From an uncultured Methanomassiliicoccales archaeon (GTDB lineage Archaea > Thermoplasmatota > Thermoplasmata > Methanomassiliicoccales > Methanomethylophilaceae): 18,238 nt of DNA. The stretch lies in the NCBI GenBank assembly GCA_934234005.1, contig CAKQHC010000020.1:1-18238 (forward strand), read 5' to 3'. A model generated the notes under the pieces. That model ran no database searches. It was not told the origin of the DNA and worked only from the letters and a program-made list of their open reading frames with translations. A program made the position numbers and the translations under genes. Position 1 is the first letter of the stretch. Every line of letters begins with the position of its first letter. Below are positions 7,603-14,822 of this stretch, piece by piece.

Positions 7603-8412
7603 TTAGCGCCTGGACTTGGGCTTTCCGAAGTTCTTTACGGGCTTGCGGAGAACCCAAACCAGTACCAGAATCATGAGAATCACGAATACGATACTGATTG
7701 CTATGTAGGCTGTGTAGCTCTTGTCACCGATGTAGAAGGTGTGGTATGAATCCAGGCCTTCGATAGTCACAATGCTTCCGTCTGCGGGTACGACTCTGAA
7801 CTTATACGTTCCGTCGGACAAGTCTGCAACGTACTCGTATGATGCGGTGAATGTTCCGTCGGAATTGGAAGAGAAAGTGGTGTAACTGTCATCCATCTTC
7901 TTTCCGTCAATCTCAAAGTATACTCCGTATGCGTTGAGATCCACTTTGCTGTCCGAAGAAACATCGACTGTGACCGAAAGCTTAACGGGTTCCACTACCT
8001 TGATTGAATATTCATAGTGTCCCTTCGAATTCATAGTGTGTGTCGTCTCAGACCCGACTTCTTTATAAGAGCCTTTGTCTTCGAAATCGACAATCAGCTT
8101 ATATTTTCCGGCAGAAGAGGGGGCCGTAACGGTAAGATCGAAATGCTCGTTATTACCCACATCTCCGGACGAGGGACTTACTCCGCTTGTCTGGGTTTCC
8201 CCGGCACTGTTGACCAGCTTTGCTGTATATTTAATGACATGTGAAACATCTGTGTACTTGTCGGAATCGTCGTAGTCTGTGTTGTTGTACACGGCGGTAA
8301 ACGTTCCGGTTCCGCCTGTTTTCAATAGGTTCTTATCAGCGGTGATGCCCGACTCGTATGCGTCTGCCTCCGAGGACAGAACGCATACGGATGCGGCGGC
8401 AATCATTACCAT
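7603..8412 (-). CDS. Secreted beta-sandwich protein with C-terminal membrane anchor, function unknown
   Basis: I do not recognise a named family. From the ATG at 8412 the product is 269 residues: a hydrophobic N terminus ending SSEADAY (likely signal peptidase site near residue 18), two regions rich in beta strands (about 20-140 and 142-228) resembling Ig-like surface modules, a transmembrane helix at about 234-254, and a basic tail (RKPVKNFGKPKSRR). The topology is therefore outside-facing with a short cytoplasmic tail. The ATG start gives a signal peptide with no positive charge. An in-frame ACG at 8442, 7 bases after AGAGGGGGG, would add MQKLNAALVV and make a classical signal peptide. The gene follows the STT3-like gene by 17 bases, or overlaps it by 13 bases if ACG is used, and shares its anchor design, so the two proteins probably work together on the cell surface. 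Confidence 0.7.
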   Translation of the reverse strand: MVMIAAASVCVLSSEADAYESGITADKNLLKTGGTGTFTAVYNNTDYDDSDKYTDVSHVIKYTAKLVNSAGETQTSGVSPSSGDVGNNEHFDLTVTAPSSAGKYKLIVDFEDKGSYKEVGSETTHTMNSKGHYEYSIKVVEPVKLSVTVDVSSDSKVDLNAYGVYFEIDGKKMDDSYTTFSSNSDGTFTASYEYVADLSDGTYKFRVVPADGSIVTIEGLDSYHTFYIGDKSYTAYIAISIVFVILMILVLVWVLRKPVKNFGKPKSRR

Positions 8413-8429
8413 GACGACTAATGCAGCGT

Positions 8430-11400
8430 TTAGTTTTTGCGTGAGAATACCCCCCTCTTGCTTCCGAGATAGAGTGTTGCAACAAACAGAATCAGACCGA
8501 CAGCAATCATGAACCATACTCCGACAGGCATCTTGGACTGAGAGTCCATCGAATCTCCGCCGGATACGGTCATACTGTCAACATTCAGCGTGAGCTTCTC
8601 GGGTTCGAGGCTCAGCGATCCGGTGTAATCTCCCGAAATTGTTACCGTGATGCCAGGGACAGTTCCGGTTCCGTCCAGAGACGTGAGGCACACGTAAAGC
8701 ACAGTGTCCTTGTATCCGGGAACGAGGAACTTTCCGTCGGTGTTGACTGCTTTTCCGTCGGTGTATGTGATATCCCATCCGTCGACACCGGTTACGTTGA
8801 GAACAATGTTCTTGGCACCGATGTTGGCGGAATTCTTGACTGTGACGGCATACCTGTACTGGGATGCGGTAACTGCATCGTTGGACGAATCATCGACCTC
8901 TACGGTTCCGCCTGTGCTGGCATCGGGGTTGAGACGAACCGTAATGCTTCCGGCTCCGTTGATGTCGGATACGGTCAGTGTGAGGTTCGTGTCTCCGAGA
9001 GCTGTGGTCTCTTTGTTGCAGTAACCTACAACCGTGACCGATGCGCTGCCGTTCTTGTTTACGTCAACCGAGTACAGTTTCTCGAGAACGACTGCGGTTC
9101 CGGAGGTGATTACGTAAGTCATGTTGCTGTCGCCAATGTTTCTGACGGTAACTTTTGCCGTAATCTTTCCGTCCGTATAACTTACGGAATCGACTTCGAC
9201 TTCGAAGTCCTCGACATCGGTATCAGGCGTCGGGCTGTTTCCGCCTGTGACCGCAATGTTGCGGATAGCACCGTCGGAGAGTCCCGTAAGAGTCACACCG
9301 TCTTTGGAATATGTGTAATTATACCCGTCGATTGTTGCCTCGACTTTCACTCTTACGGTTACTTCGGTCCAATCGGAAGGTATGTTCATGGTGAACTGGC
9401 CGTCTTCGACATTGAACTTTGTAGCCAGCTTTCCGTCTTTGGACACATATATTGTACCGTCGCCTTCGACACCGACGCTTCCGGTGACCTTAACAGTCTT
9501 GTTTTCGGCAGCGACAGCAATTTCGGAAACACTGCTTTCTGTGTCGAACACGGCATAGTTGACTTTCTTATCCGAACCGGATCCGTTGGTAGATGTGATG
9601 TAGTATTTGACGCGGTTTCCGTCATCATCCCATTCCATGAACCAGTAAGTACCTTTGTCGTGCCAGTATTTTCCTCCCTCGGAAGATACCGTAATAATGT
9701 CGCTCTCGTTGTAACCGAGTTCAACCTTCTTCACAGACACAATATCGAGGCCTACGATTTCTCCGTCGGAGTATATGTATATTGTACCGTCGAAGTACTT
9801 GTCGTCCGTCTTGATTGTGGCCGTGTATTGTCCGGGAATCAGCTTCACGGTTTCACCGGCAGCAATCTGGGATTTCCAGCTGGTGTACTTATAAGACGTA
9901 AGTTCAACATCGTAACCGAACGTCACGGATATGGGGTTGACATAGTTCTTGGTTGTGAACTTAGTAGGATCGTTGAGATCTTTGACTTCATCCTCTGTAA
10001 GATACTCAACATAGAATGTCTTGCTGTCGCCGGTCTTTGCCGCACTGAATTCTTTGGTAAATTCGCCTACGGTATACGCATCATTGCTGAATACACCGCT
10101 GTCGTTTCCAACGGATACCTTAACTGCAATGTCATCGGGTACGTAGAATGTACACGTTCCATCGGATCCTGTAACTCCGTAAAGGCTGTACTCAACATCA
10201 TTCCATTTTGTAGTTGCTTTGACGTAAACGAAGGGCTGACTGATATAGCCTGCACTCGTTCCGCTCTGCACCTTAACGGTTGTTTTGATTGTCCTTCCGT
10301 CTACAAGATCGATATTGAATTCCTTGTTTTCGGAAACACTGCAGCTGCCCAGGTATGCCTTGTCGGATCCGCTGTATGCATTAACGGCGTAGTTACCTGC
10401 GGGAAGGTATATGCTGTACTTTCCGTCGGAATCCGCTACTGCGGTAACGAATGCGCCTGCATTTATTCCGTCGGTTTTTGTGAATATAACGGTAGCTTTC
10501 GCGGTGGTTTTTCCGGTAACGTTCAGTGCATCGTATTCATAGTAGTTTTCGGAATGCGATCCGCTTGTAACCTCGTCGGAATACAATCCGAGAACAACCT
10601 TGGAACCGTTTGTTCCGTAGATTGTATACAAACACTTGTCTGTAGCGTCTGTCAGGGGAATATTGAGTTCGTATTTGCCAGAATCGGAGTTGTACACGAT
10701 TTCACGCATGTACTCGCCCGCAGTCAGGTATATCGGGTAATCGAACTTTGTATCGGTACCCGCCTGTTTTCCGTACGAAACCACCAGAGGGACACTGGTA
10801 CTGGACTTACTGACCGTCTTGGACTGTATTGCAACTGCGTAATCTGCGTAGACCTTGTATGTACCCGACATTACTGCGAGAACAGCTTTTCCGTCCTCGT
10901 CTGTGGTTGCAGAATATATTGTTCCGGAAGCAGTCTCTTCGGCATATACCTCATAGCCTTCGAGCAACCTGCCGATTGTGTCTTTGACAGTCACGGTCAT
11001 GTTGTATGTGGTAGGCTTGATGACAAGTCCGTCGTTGCTGCCGGAAACAAGCGTGATTGTCGAAGACGAAACGGATGTTCCGGATGAGTCCCTGATGTCA
11101 GCGGTATATTGTCCGGGAAGGACGCCGCTGATGTCAAACGTTCCGTCGTCTTTAATCACGAATGTCTTGACGTCTTTCTTGGTGGTCACGTTGACCAACG
11201 TAAGGGAAAGACCGGAATTCTCGATGGATTTTTCATCCTCGCCGTAAACAACCTTTCCGTTTGCCTCGACTGTTCCGAGAACATCGGAAGGTATGCTTCC
11301 GATTGCGGATGCCAAAACAACAGATCCGTTTCTGATTACAACCTTGTCATTGGCTCCAAATGCGGGAACGGTGAATTTGTTGTCGCTTCCGACAACGGTG

Positions 11401-14018
11401 CTGGATGCGAGAACGTAGTTGGAGAGCATGCTGTCGTACGTGTATATGTCCACGACAAGACCCTCTGCGGAAACACCGGCGGAAACCGTCTCTTCTACGG
11501 AGGAGGTTATTCCGGTGTATTTCAGAACCACGATCGAGGACAGATAGTTGATAAGTCCTCCGTCGGCAGCCTGCTTGTCGAGAGCGTCCTGAATGGGCAT
11601 GTATGTCCATCCGTCGCTTCCGGAGGTTGCGCTCTTATCGGGGTTGTACATAACCTGCCAATAATCGACTTCGTATCCGGACAGTCCGTATCCGGGGTAT
11701 GCTTTGACGGAACCGTCGCTTGCGGACAGTGCGTAGAGGTAGCTGTACGAGCTGGTGTAACCTGCATCGGAAGCGGAAGGTCCGATCATAGCCTTCCAGA
11801 GGAAGGTGTCGTACATTGCATCCTTGTAGGTAGTGTAACCGTAATATGTGTTGTAGGTGAAGAATTGCGTTGCAGCTCCGTAATTGTCGGTGGAATAACC
11901 GGCAAAGTATGCCATGGTCGAGAAACTGTTGCCGTCGTTGTAGGACATGGGCAGCAGACTGGGGTCGAGAATAACATAGTCTATGGATTTTCCGGATCCG
12001 TCGCGGACAGCGTCGTATGCATCGCAGATCTTAGTCACATCAAAGTTGGATGTGAGGTAGTTGACGAATGCAAGGTACACCGCATTGACGTCCTCGATGT
12101 CGGATCTGATGTATCCGTAATCGCCGGGGTTACTGTCGATGGCTTTCTTCGCTTCGGACGGATCGTCGATGTAACTCTTGAGAACATTGTATGCGTCCTC
12201 TCCGAACACACTTACCAGAGAATCCCTGTAATTCTCGATACCGTCGGCCATCAGCAAACGGAGCATCAGTGCCGCGGTCATACCCTGGCTTCCTTTTGCC
12301 AGAATCATCGATGCTGTTTCTTCGTTGCCTTCGCCGTATGTATCGGCGATGACGTCGAACTTACCCTGTGCGACCGCATCTGCGATGTAGTCGATCCAAA
12401 CAACTGCCGCACCGTCTTTGGATTCGTCGGAATAGTTGCTCCAAACATTTCCCATGGGGTAACTGTCGCCGGTCTTGACGACGAACTGCGTGTTACCGCT
12501 GAAGAAGTGGTCGGAATCGGTGTTGTTTGCCATACCTGCGTCGACTGCATATGTGAAATTGGGTGCGACGACAAGCAGAGCCGTGATGAGAACGGATGCC
12601 AACGGTAGGGGTTTGATGAGTTTTCTGAATCCGCTGGGGAATCCGGCGGTTCTGATGCTCTTGACCCACTCGGGTATGTTGGCACGGATAAGAATCTTGA
12701 CAATAACAGCTGCGGAACCGACTGCGAAGACGGATCCGATGACGGCTGCGGACGAGTAACTGGACCATACGGCGAAGTACATTATGTACAGCCAGGTAAC
12801 CATGAAGAGCTGTGATGCGGAGTGGTTCTTCCTCAGGTAGACATAGGTCTCGTATATGGCGAGACAGAGAGGCAACCACATGGTAAGCCATCCGTAATAG
12901 GATGATACGTTGGACATCGAGACATGGTTCGTGACCATCTCCGACATGATTCCCGTGTAGGGGGTGTTTCCGCTTACAAGCGCGGAGAACAGTTCGGGTG
13001 CGGCAAAGTAAAGCGCTACGAGAACGGCTGCAAGCACCACAAGCAACGAAGGGATAACAGTAATCCACGGCTTTGTCTCGAGTGCCTTAAACAGGAATCC
13101 GAACAGTACGGTCAGAACAGCTAAGAGGAGAGGTCCGGAGAAAACCGCGTCCCAGAGCCCGGCAGGAATGTAGTAGACGGCTGCGACGGCGACTCCCAGA
13201 ATAAGTGTGAGGGAGTGTCCGACGAGGGTCGTCATGAAATTCTTGCCGTTAATGCGGTCGAGACCGATCTGAATCATCAGAGGTACTCCGACCACGAGAA
13301 TCATGAGTCCGAATCCGTTCCATGTCCAGGCGATAAGGCCCAGGTACAGACCGGAAACGAGGGAGTGGAGATACACCTGTTTGACCGGTGCACCGGACTC
13401 CATCAGCCTGACCGTCTTGATCAGGAAATAGCTCATGCACGAGATGAGGAACGCAGCAAGAGCGTACTCGGTTCCGTTGGAGAACACCGAGGACGAAATG
13501 GGAAGGGACAGGAAAGCGAAGATAAGTGCGGCTATTACACCGATTCTTTTGTCGCCGAAGAGTTCCTTTCCGATGGCGTAAACGGGTATGCAGGTCAGTG
13601 CTCCCAGTATAGGGGGCAGAACTGCAAGAGCGGCCGATGCCGACTCAGTTGTACTCATTCCGAACATTCCGAGGATGCCTGCGACGCCTGCCGCGATGAA
13701 ATCCATCAGAGGTGGAACGACGTTGAGTCCGCCTATGGGATAGTTGACCGCAGCATCACTGCCGAGTACGAAACTGCCGTCTAATATGCTTTCGACCACA
13801 TGCAGGTGGTTCTGGGCGCCCGAACCTCCCGACAGCGCGAAACCGCCGCCGGAGGAAAGTCCGTATACAAACACCGTACGCAGCAGGAACGCTACCGCGA
13901 CAACGGCACATACGGACAGTAAGCACCAGTGGTTTTTCAACCACCCCGGACCGCTTTTGATGCGGCCCTTGTCTCCCTTTTCGTCGGGAGAGGCTGACTC
14001 TTTTCCGAATTTACGCAT
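8430..14018 (-). CDS. Giant STT3/AglB-like membrane protein with degenerate active site and long beta-module stalk
   Basis: This single open frame encodes 1862 residues, against roughly 600-1000 for archaeal AglB. Residues 1-490 have a cytoplasmic basic N terminus and about 13 membrane spans as in STT3. Residues 490-840 match the STT3 soluble domain in general layout. Residues about 850-1430 hold repeated carboxypeptidase-regulatory-like modules, about 1600-1815 hold CARDB/NEW3-like domains, and a final membrane helix at 1831-1851 precedes a basic tail. Key residues are altered: the usual GG-x-DPWYH segment reads GGSGAQNH (64-71), the DxD/E site reads GTE (182-184), and WWDYG reads WIDYI (541-545). 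The acidic residue of the SVSE/TIXE loop is kept (E360, GIMSE). It may be a pseudoenzyme, a divergent oligosaccharyltransferase or a surface scaffold. The ATG follows GGAG by 8 bases, and the gene leads a two-gene unit. Confidence 0.85.
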   Translation of the reverse strand: MRKFGKESASPDEKGDKGRIKSGPGWLKNHWCLLSVCAVVAVAFLLRTVFVYGLSSGGGFALSGGSGAQNHLHVVESILDGSFVLGSDAAVNYPIGGLNVVPPLMDFIAAGVAGILGMFGMSTTESASAALAVLPPILGALTCIPVYAIGKELFGDKRIGVIAALIFAFLSLPISSSVFSNGTEYALAAFLISCMSYFLIKTVRLMESGAPVKQVYLHSLVSGLYLGLIAWTWNGFGLMILVVGVPLMIQIGLDRINGKNFMTTLVGHSLTLILGVAVAAVYYIPAGLWDAVFSGPLLLAVLTVLFGFLFKALETKPWITVIPSLLVVLAAVLVALYFAAPELFSALVSGNTPYTGIMSEMVTNHVSMSNVSSYYGWLTMWLPLCLAIYETYVYLRKNHSASQLFMVTWLYIMYFAVWSSYSSAAVIGSVFAVGSAAVIVKILIRANIPEWVKSIRTAGFPSGFRKLIKPLPLASVLITALLVVAPNFTYAVDAGMANNTDSDHFFSGNTQFVVKTGDSYPMGNVWSNYSDESKDGAAVVWIDYIADAVAQGKFDVIADTYGEGNEETASMILAKGSQGMTAALMLRLLMADGIENYRDSLVSVFGEDAYNVLKSYIDDPSEAKKAIDSNPGDYGYIRSDIEDVNAVYLAFVNYLTSNFDVTKICDAYDAVRDGSGKSIDYVILDPSLLPMSYNDGNSFSTMAYFAGYSTDNYGAATQFFTYNTYYGYTTYKDAMYDTFLWKAMIGPSASDAGYTSSYSYLYALSASDGSVKAYPGYGLSGYEVDYWQVMYNPDKSATSGSDGWTYMPIQDALDKQAADGGLINYLSSIVVLKYTGITSSVEETVSAGVSAEGLVVDIYTYDSMLSNYVLASSTVVGSDNKFTVPAFGANDKVVIRNGSVVLASAIGSIPSDVLGTVEANGKVVYGEDEKSIENSGLSLTLVNVTTKKDVKTFVIKDDGTFDISGVLPGQYTADIRDSSGTSVSSSTITLVSGSNDGLVIKPTTYNMTVTVKDTIGRLLEGYEVYAEETASGTIYSATTDEDGKAVLAVMSGTYKVYADYAVAIQSKTVSKSSTSVPLVVSYGKQAGTDTKFDYPIYLTAGEYMREIVYNSDSGKYELNIPLTDATDKCLYTIYGTNGSKVVLGLYSDEVTSGSHSENYYEYDALNVTGKTTAKATVIFTKTDGINAGAFVTAVADSDGKYSIYLPAGNYAVNAYSGSDKAYLGSCSVSENKEFNIDLVDGRTIKTTVKVQSGTSAGYISQPFVYVKATTKWNDVEYSLYGVTGSDGTCTFYVPDDIAVKVSVGNDSGVFSNDAYTVGEFTKEFSAAKTGDSKTFYVEYLTEDEVKDLNDPTKFTTKNYVNPISVTFGYDVELTSYKYTSWKSQIAAGETVKLIPGQYTATIKTDDKYFDGTIYIYSDGEIVGLDIVSVKKVELGYNESDIITVSSEGGKYWHDKGTYWFMEWDDDGNRVKYYITSTNGSGSDKKVNYAVFDTESSVSEIAVAAENKTVKVTGSVGVEGDGTIYVSKDGKLATKFNVEDGQFTMNIPSDWTEVTVRVKVEATIDGYNYTYSKDGVTLTGLSDGAIRNIAVTGGNSPTPDTDVEDFEVEVDSVSYTDGKITAKVTVRNIGDSNMTYVITSGTAVVLEKLYSVDVNKNGSASVTVVGYCNKETTALGDTNLTLTVSDINGAGSITVRLNPDASTGGTVEVDDSSNDAVTASQYRYAVTVKNSANIGAKNIVLNVTGVDGWDITYTDGKAVNTDGKFLVPGYKDTVLYVCLTSLDGTGTVPGITVTISGDYTGSLSLEPEKLTLNVDSMTVSGGDSMDSQSKMPVGVWFMIAVGLILFVATLYLGSKRGVFSRKN
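8450..8458 (-). promoter_or_regulatory. Strong Shine-Dalgarno-like sequence with no AUG at the usual distance
   Basis: Read leftward this is AGAGGGGGG, inside the last codons of the STT3-like gene. The first in-frame ATG of the next gene is 37 bases away (8412). An in-frame ACG (8442-8440) sits 7 bases away, the usual spacing. It may drive a non-AUG start or be coincidental coding sequence (Arg-Gly-Val). Confidence 0.35.
9729..11471 (-). repeat. Array of about five related beta-sandwich modules (residues 850-1430)
   Basis: A recurring pattern of D-G-x-(aromatic or F)-x-(hydrophobic)-x-x-(P/S)-G-x-Y-x-(A/V) is visible at residues 958-973 (DGTFDISGVLPGQYTA), 1042-1059, 1198-1213 (DGKYSIYLPAGNYAVN), 1286-1303 and 1387-1402. 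This is the signature of carboxypeptidase-regulatory-like/prealbumin-fold modules. The copies are diverged at the protein level, so this is a domain array and not a recent DNA tandem repeat. It is predicted to lie outside the cell. Confidence 0.6.
11499..14018 (-). other. STT3/AglB-like core (residues 1-840) of the giant protein
   Basis: This part carries the homology to oligosaccharyltransferases. It has a long first external loop that keeps HLHVVE and NYP near the places where AglB has H-x-R-x-VE and TNYP. About 13 hydrophobic spans lie between residues 31 and 490. In the soluble domain, DYVILDPSLLP (680-690) stands where AglB has its DK/MI-type helix motif, followed by an aromatic region (residues 700-790). 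The fold appears kept while the catalytic acidic residues are mostly lost. Confidence 0.7.
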
Positions 14019-14026
14019 TGCATAAT

Positions 14027-14070
14027 CTCCGATATTAAGTGTTGAAGCATAATCGGGGACTCTATTTAAT
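14027..14070 (-). promoter_or_regulatory. Promoter and ribosome binding site of the STT3-like gene
   Basis: Read leftward, ATTAAATAGA (14061-14070) is a TATA-like element that would start transcription near 14041. GGAG at 14027-14030 with an 8-base spacer precedes the ATG at 14018. A second possible TATA is the palindrome GTTTATAAAC at 14084-14093. So, unlike pyrF, this mRNA probably has a leader of about 20 bases or more. Confidence 0.45.
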
Positions 14071-14124
14071 TGTTAATGCACGTGTTTATAAACAGACGGA
14101 AAAGAGTTGGAGTACCCAGCCGAT

Positions 14125-14772
14125 TTACAGCACTGATTTTATGTCTTCCGCAAATGCCAGAGCGGAAGCGCGTGGATCTTCCGAACCGTATATGGCACGT
14201 CCGACGATGGCATAATCCGCGCCGGCCGAAATTGCATCCGATGCCTTGCCGCCCTGTGCACCCACGCCGGGAGACAGAATTTTCTTCGACTCTCCTATAA
14301 CGTTGCGTATGGCGCGTATTCTGTCCGGACGGGTGGCGGGTGCTATAAAGCCTGCAGCGCCGCATTCCACACCCAGTCTGGCCATCTCCTCGGCATGCCG
14401 AGCGGTAAACAGTTTGGCTCCGGGGTGGCTCATCTCGGTGACGGCATATATCTCGGCATCGCCGGCGGCTTCCACGGCTGCCCTGAGCGAATCGTCTCCG
14501 GTAAATGCGTGTACAATGACTGCGGAGGCTCCGCGGGATACGGCGTTTTCTACGATAAGACGCACGGTATTGGGAATGTCCGCAACTTTGAAATCGCATA
14601 TGACTTCGGAACGTTTGGACAGTTCCGTAATCATCTGCGGCCCCTCGGACAGAACCAACGGCCAGTTGATTTTAATCGCATCGACCAAATCGCCGACTGC
14701 ATCCGCAACTTTCAGGGCTTTCGTTCCGTCGGTCTCGTCAAGGGCCAATACCAGCCTGCTGTCTTTCATCAT
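14125..14772 (-). CDS. pyrF: Orotidine 5'-phosphate decarboxylase
   Basis: PyrF decarboxylates OMP to UMP, the last step of de novo pyrimidine synthesis. The 215-residue protein (start MMKDSRLVLALDETD) has the first substrate-binding aspartate in LALDETD (9-15), the lysine K35 in AIKINWP, and the catalytic charged array D60-x-K62-x-x-D65 in ICDFKVADIPNT. SPGVGAQGG and VGRAIYGSEDP form the phosphate-binding end. Length is normal for archaeal OMPDC. ATGATG gives two possible starts (14772 or 14769). A TATA-like element centred 26 bases upstream of 14772 supports a leaderless start there, and no Shine-Dalgarno sequence is present. It is divergent from the radical SAM gene. It lies 106 bases upstream of the STT3-like gene on the same strand, but that gene appears to have its own promoter. 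Confidence 0.95.
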   Translation of the reverse strand: MMKDSRLVLALDETDGTKALKVADAVGDLVDAIKINWPLVLSEGPQMITELSKRSEVICDFKVADIPNTVRLIVENAVSRGASAVIVHAFTGDDSLRAAVEAAGDAEIYAVTEMSHPGAKLFTARHAEEMARLGVECGAAGFIAPATRPDRIRAIRNVIGESKKILSPGVGAQGGKASDAISAGADYAIVGRAIYGSEDPRASALAFAEDIKSVL

Positions 14773-14792
14773 ACTTGCACGGACGTGCGAGC

Positions 14793-14803
14793 AATTATTA
14801 AAA
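14793..14803. promoter_or_regulatory. Single A/T element serving as bidirectional promoter for pyrF and the radical SAM gene
   Basis: The 11-base run AATTATTAAAA is the only A/T-rich stretch in the 50-base gap between the two divergent start codons. Its centre (14798) is 26 bases from the pyrF ATG (14772) and 25 bases from the radical SAM ATG (14823). Both distances fit leaderless transcription. Neither gene has a well-placed Shine-Dalgarno sequence. Confidence 0.55.
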
Positions 14804-14822
14804 CATCGCCCGATGCAGAGGC

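Noticed and set aside
7603..8505. C-terminal helix plus basic tail in both surface proteins, resembling archaeosortase sorting signals.
   Set aside because: No PGF, PEF or VPxxxP type motif precedes the helices, so simple membrane anchoring is the better reading.
9660..12608. Two long rightward open frames (about 475 and 499 codons) opposite the STT3-like gene.
   Set aside because: They are antisense to a gene with clear membrane and beta-domain signatures. Their translations are Cys/Val-rich without recognisable motifs, and no promoter or ribosome binding site was found. They follow from the Ser/Thr/Asp-rich codon use of the real gene.
7700..13000. Very frequent octamer TTTCCGTC/GACGGAAA, looking like an uptake or binding motif.
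   Set aside because: It encodes Asp-Gly-Lys, which recurs in the turns of the beta modules. The repeats are in frame and coding in origin.
8430..14018. Possibility that the STT3-like gene is a pseudogene.
   Set aside because: The frame is uninterrupted over 1862 codons, has a good ribosome binding site, and domain structure is preserved to the end.
8430..14018. Many N-x-S/T sequons in the stalk as a sign of heavy N-glycosylation.
   Set aside because: The protein is rich in Asn, Ser and Thr, and the count seems near what composition alone would give.
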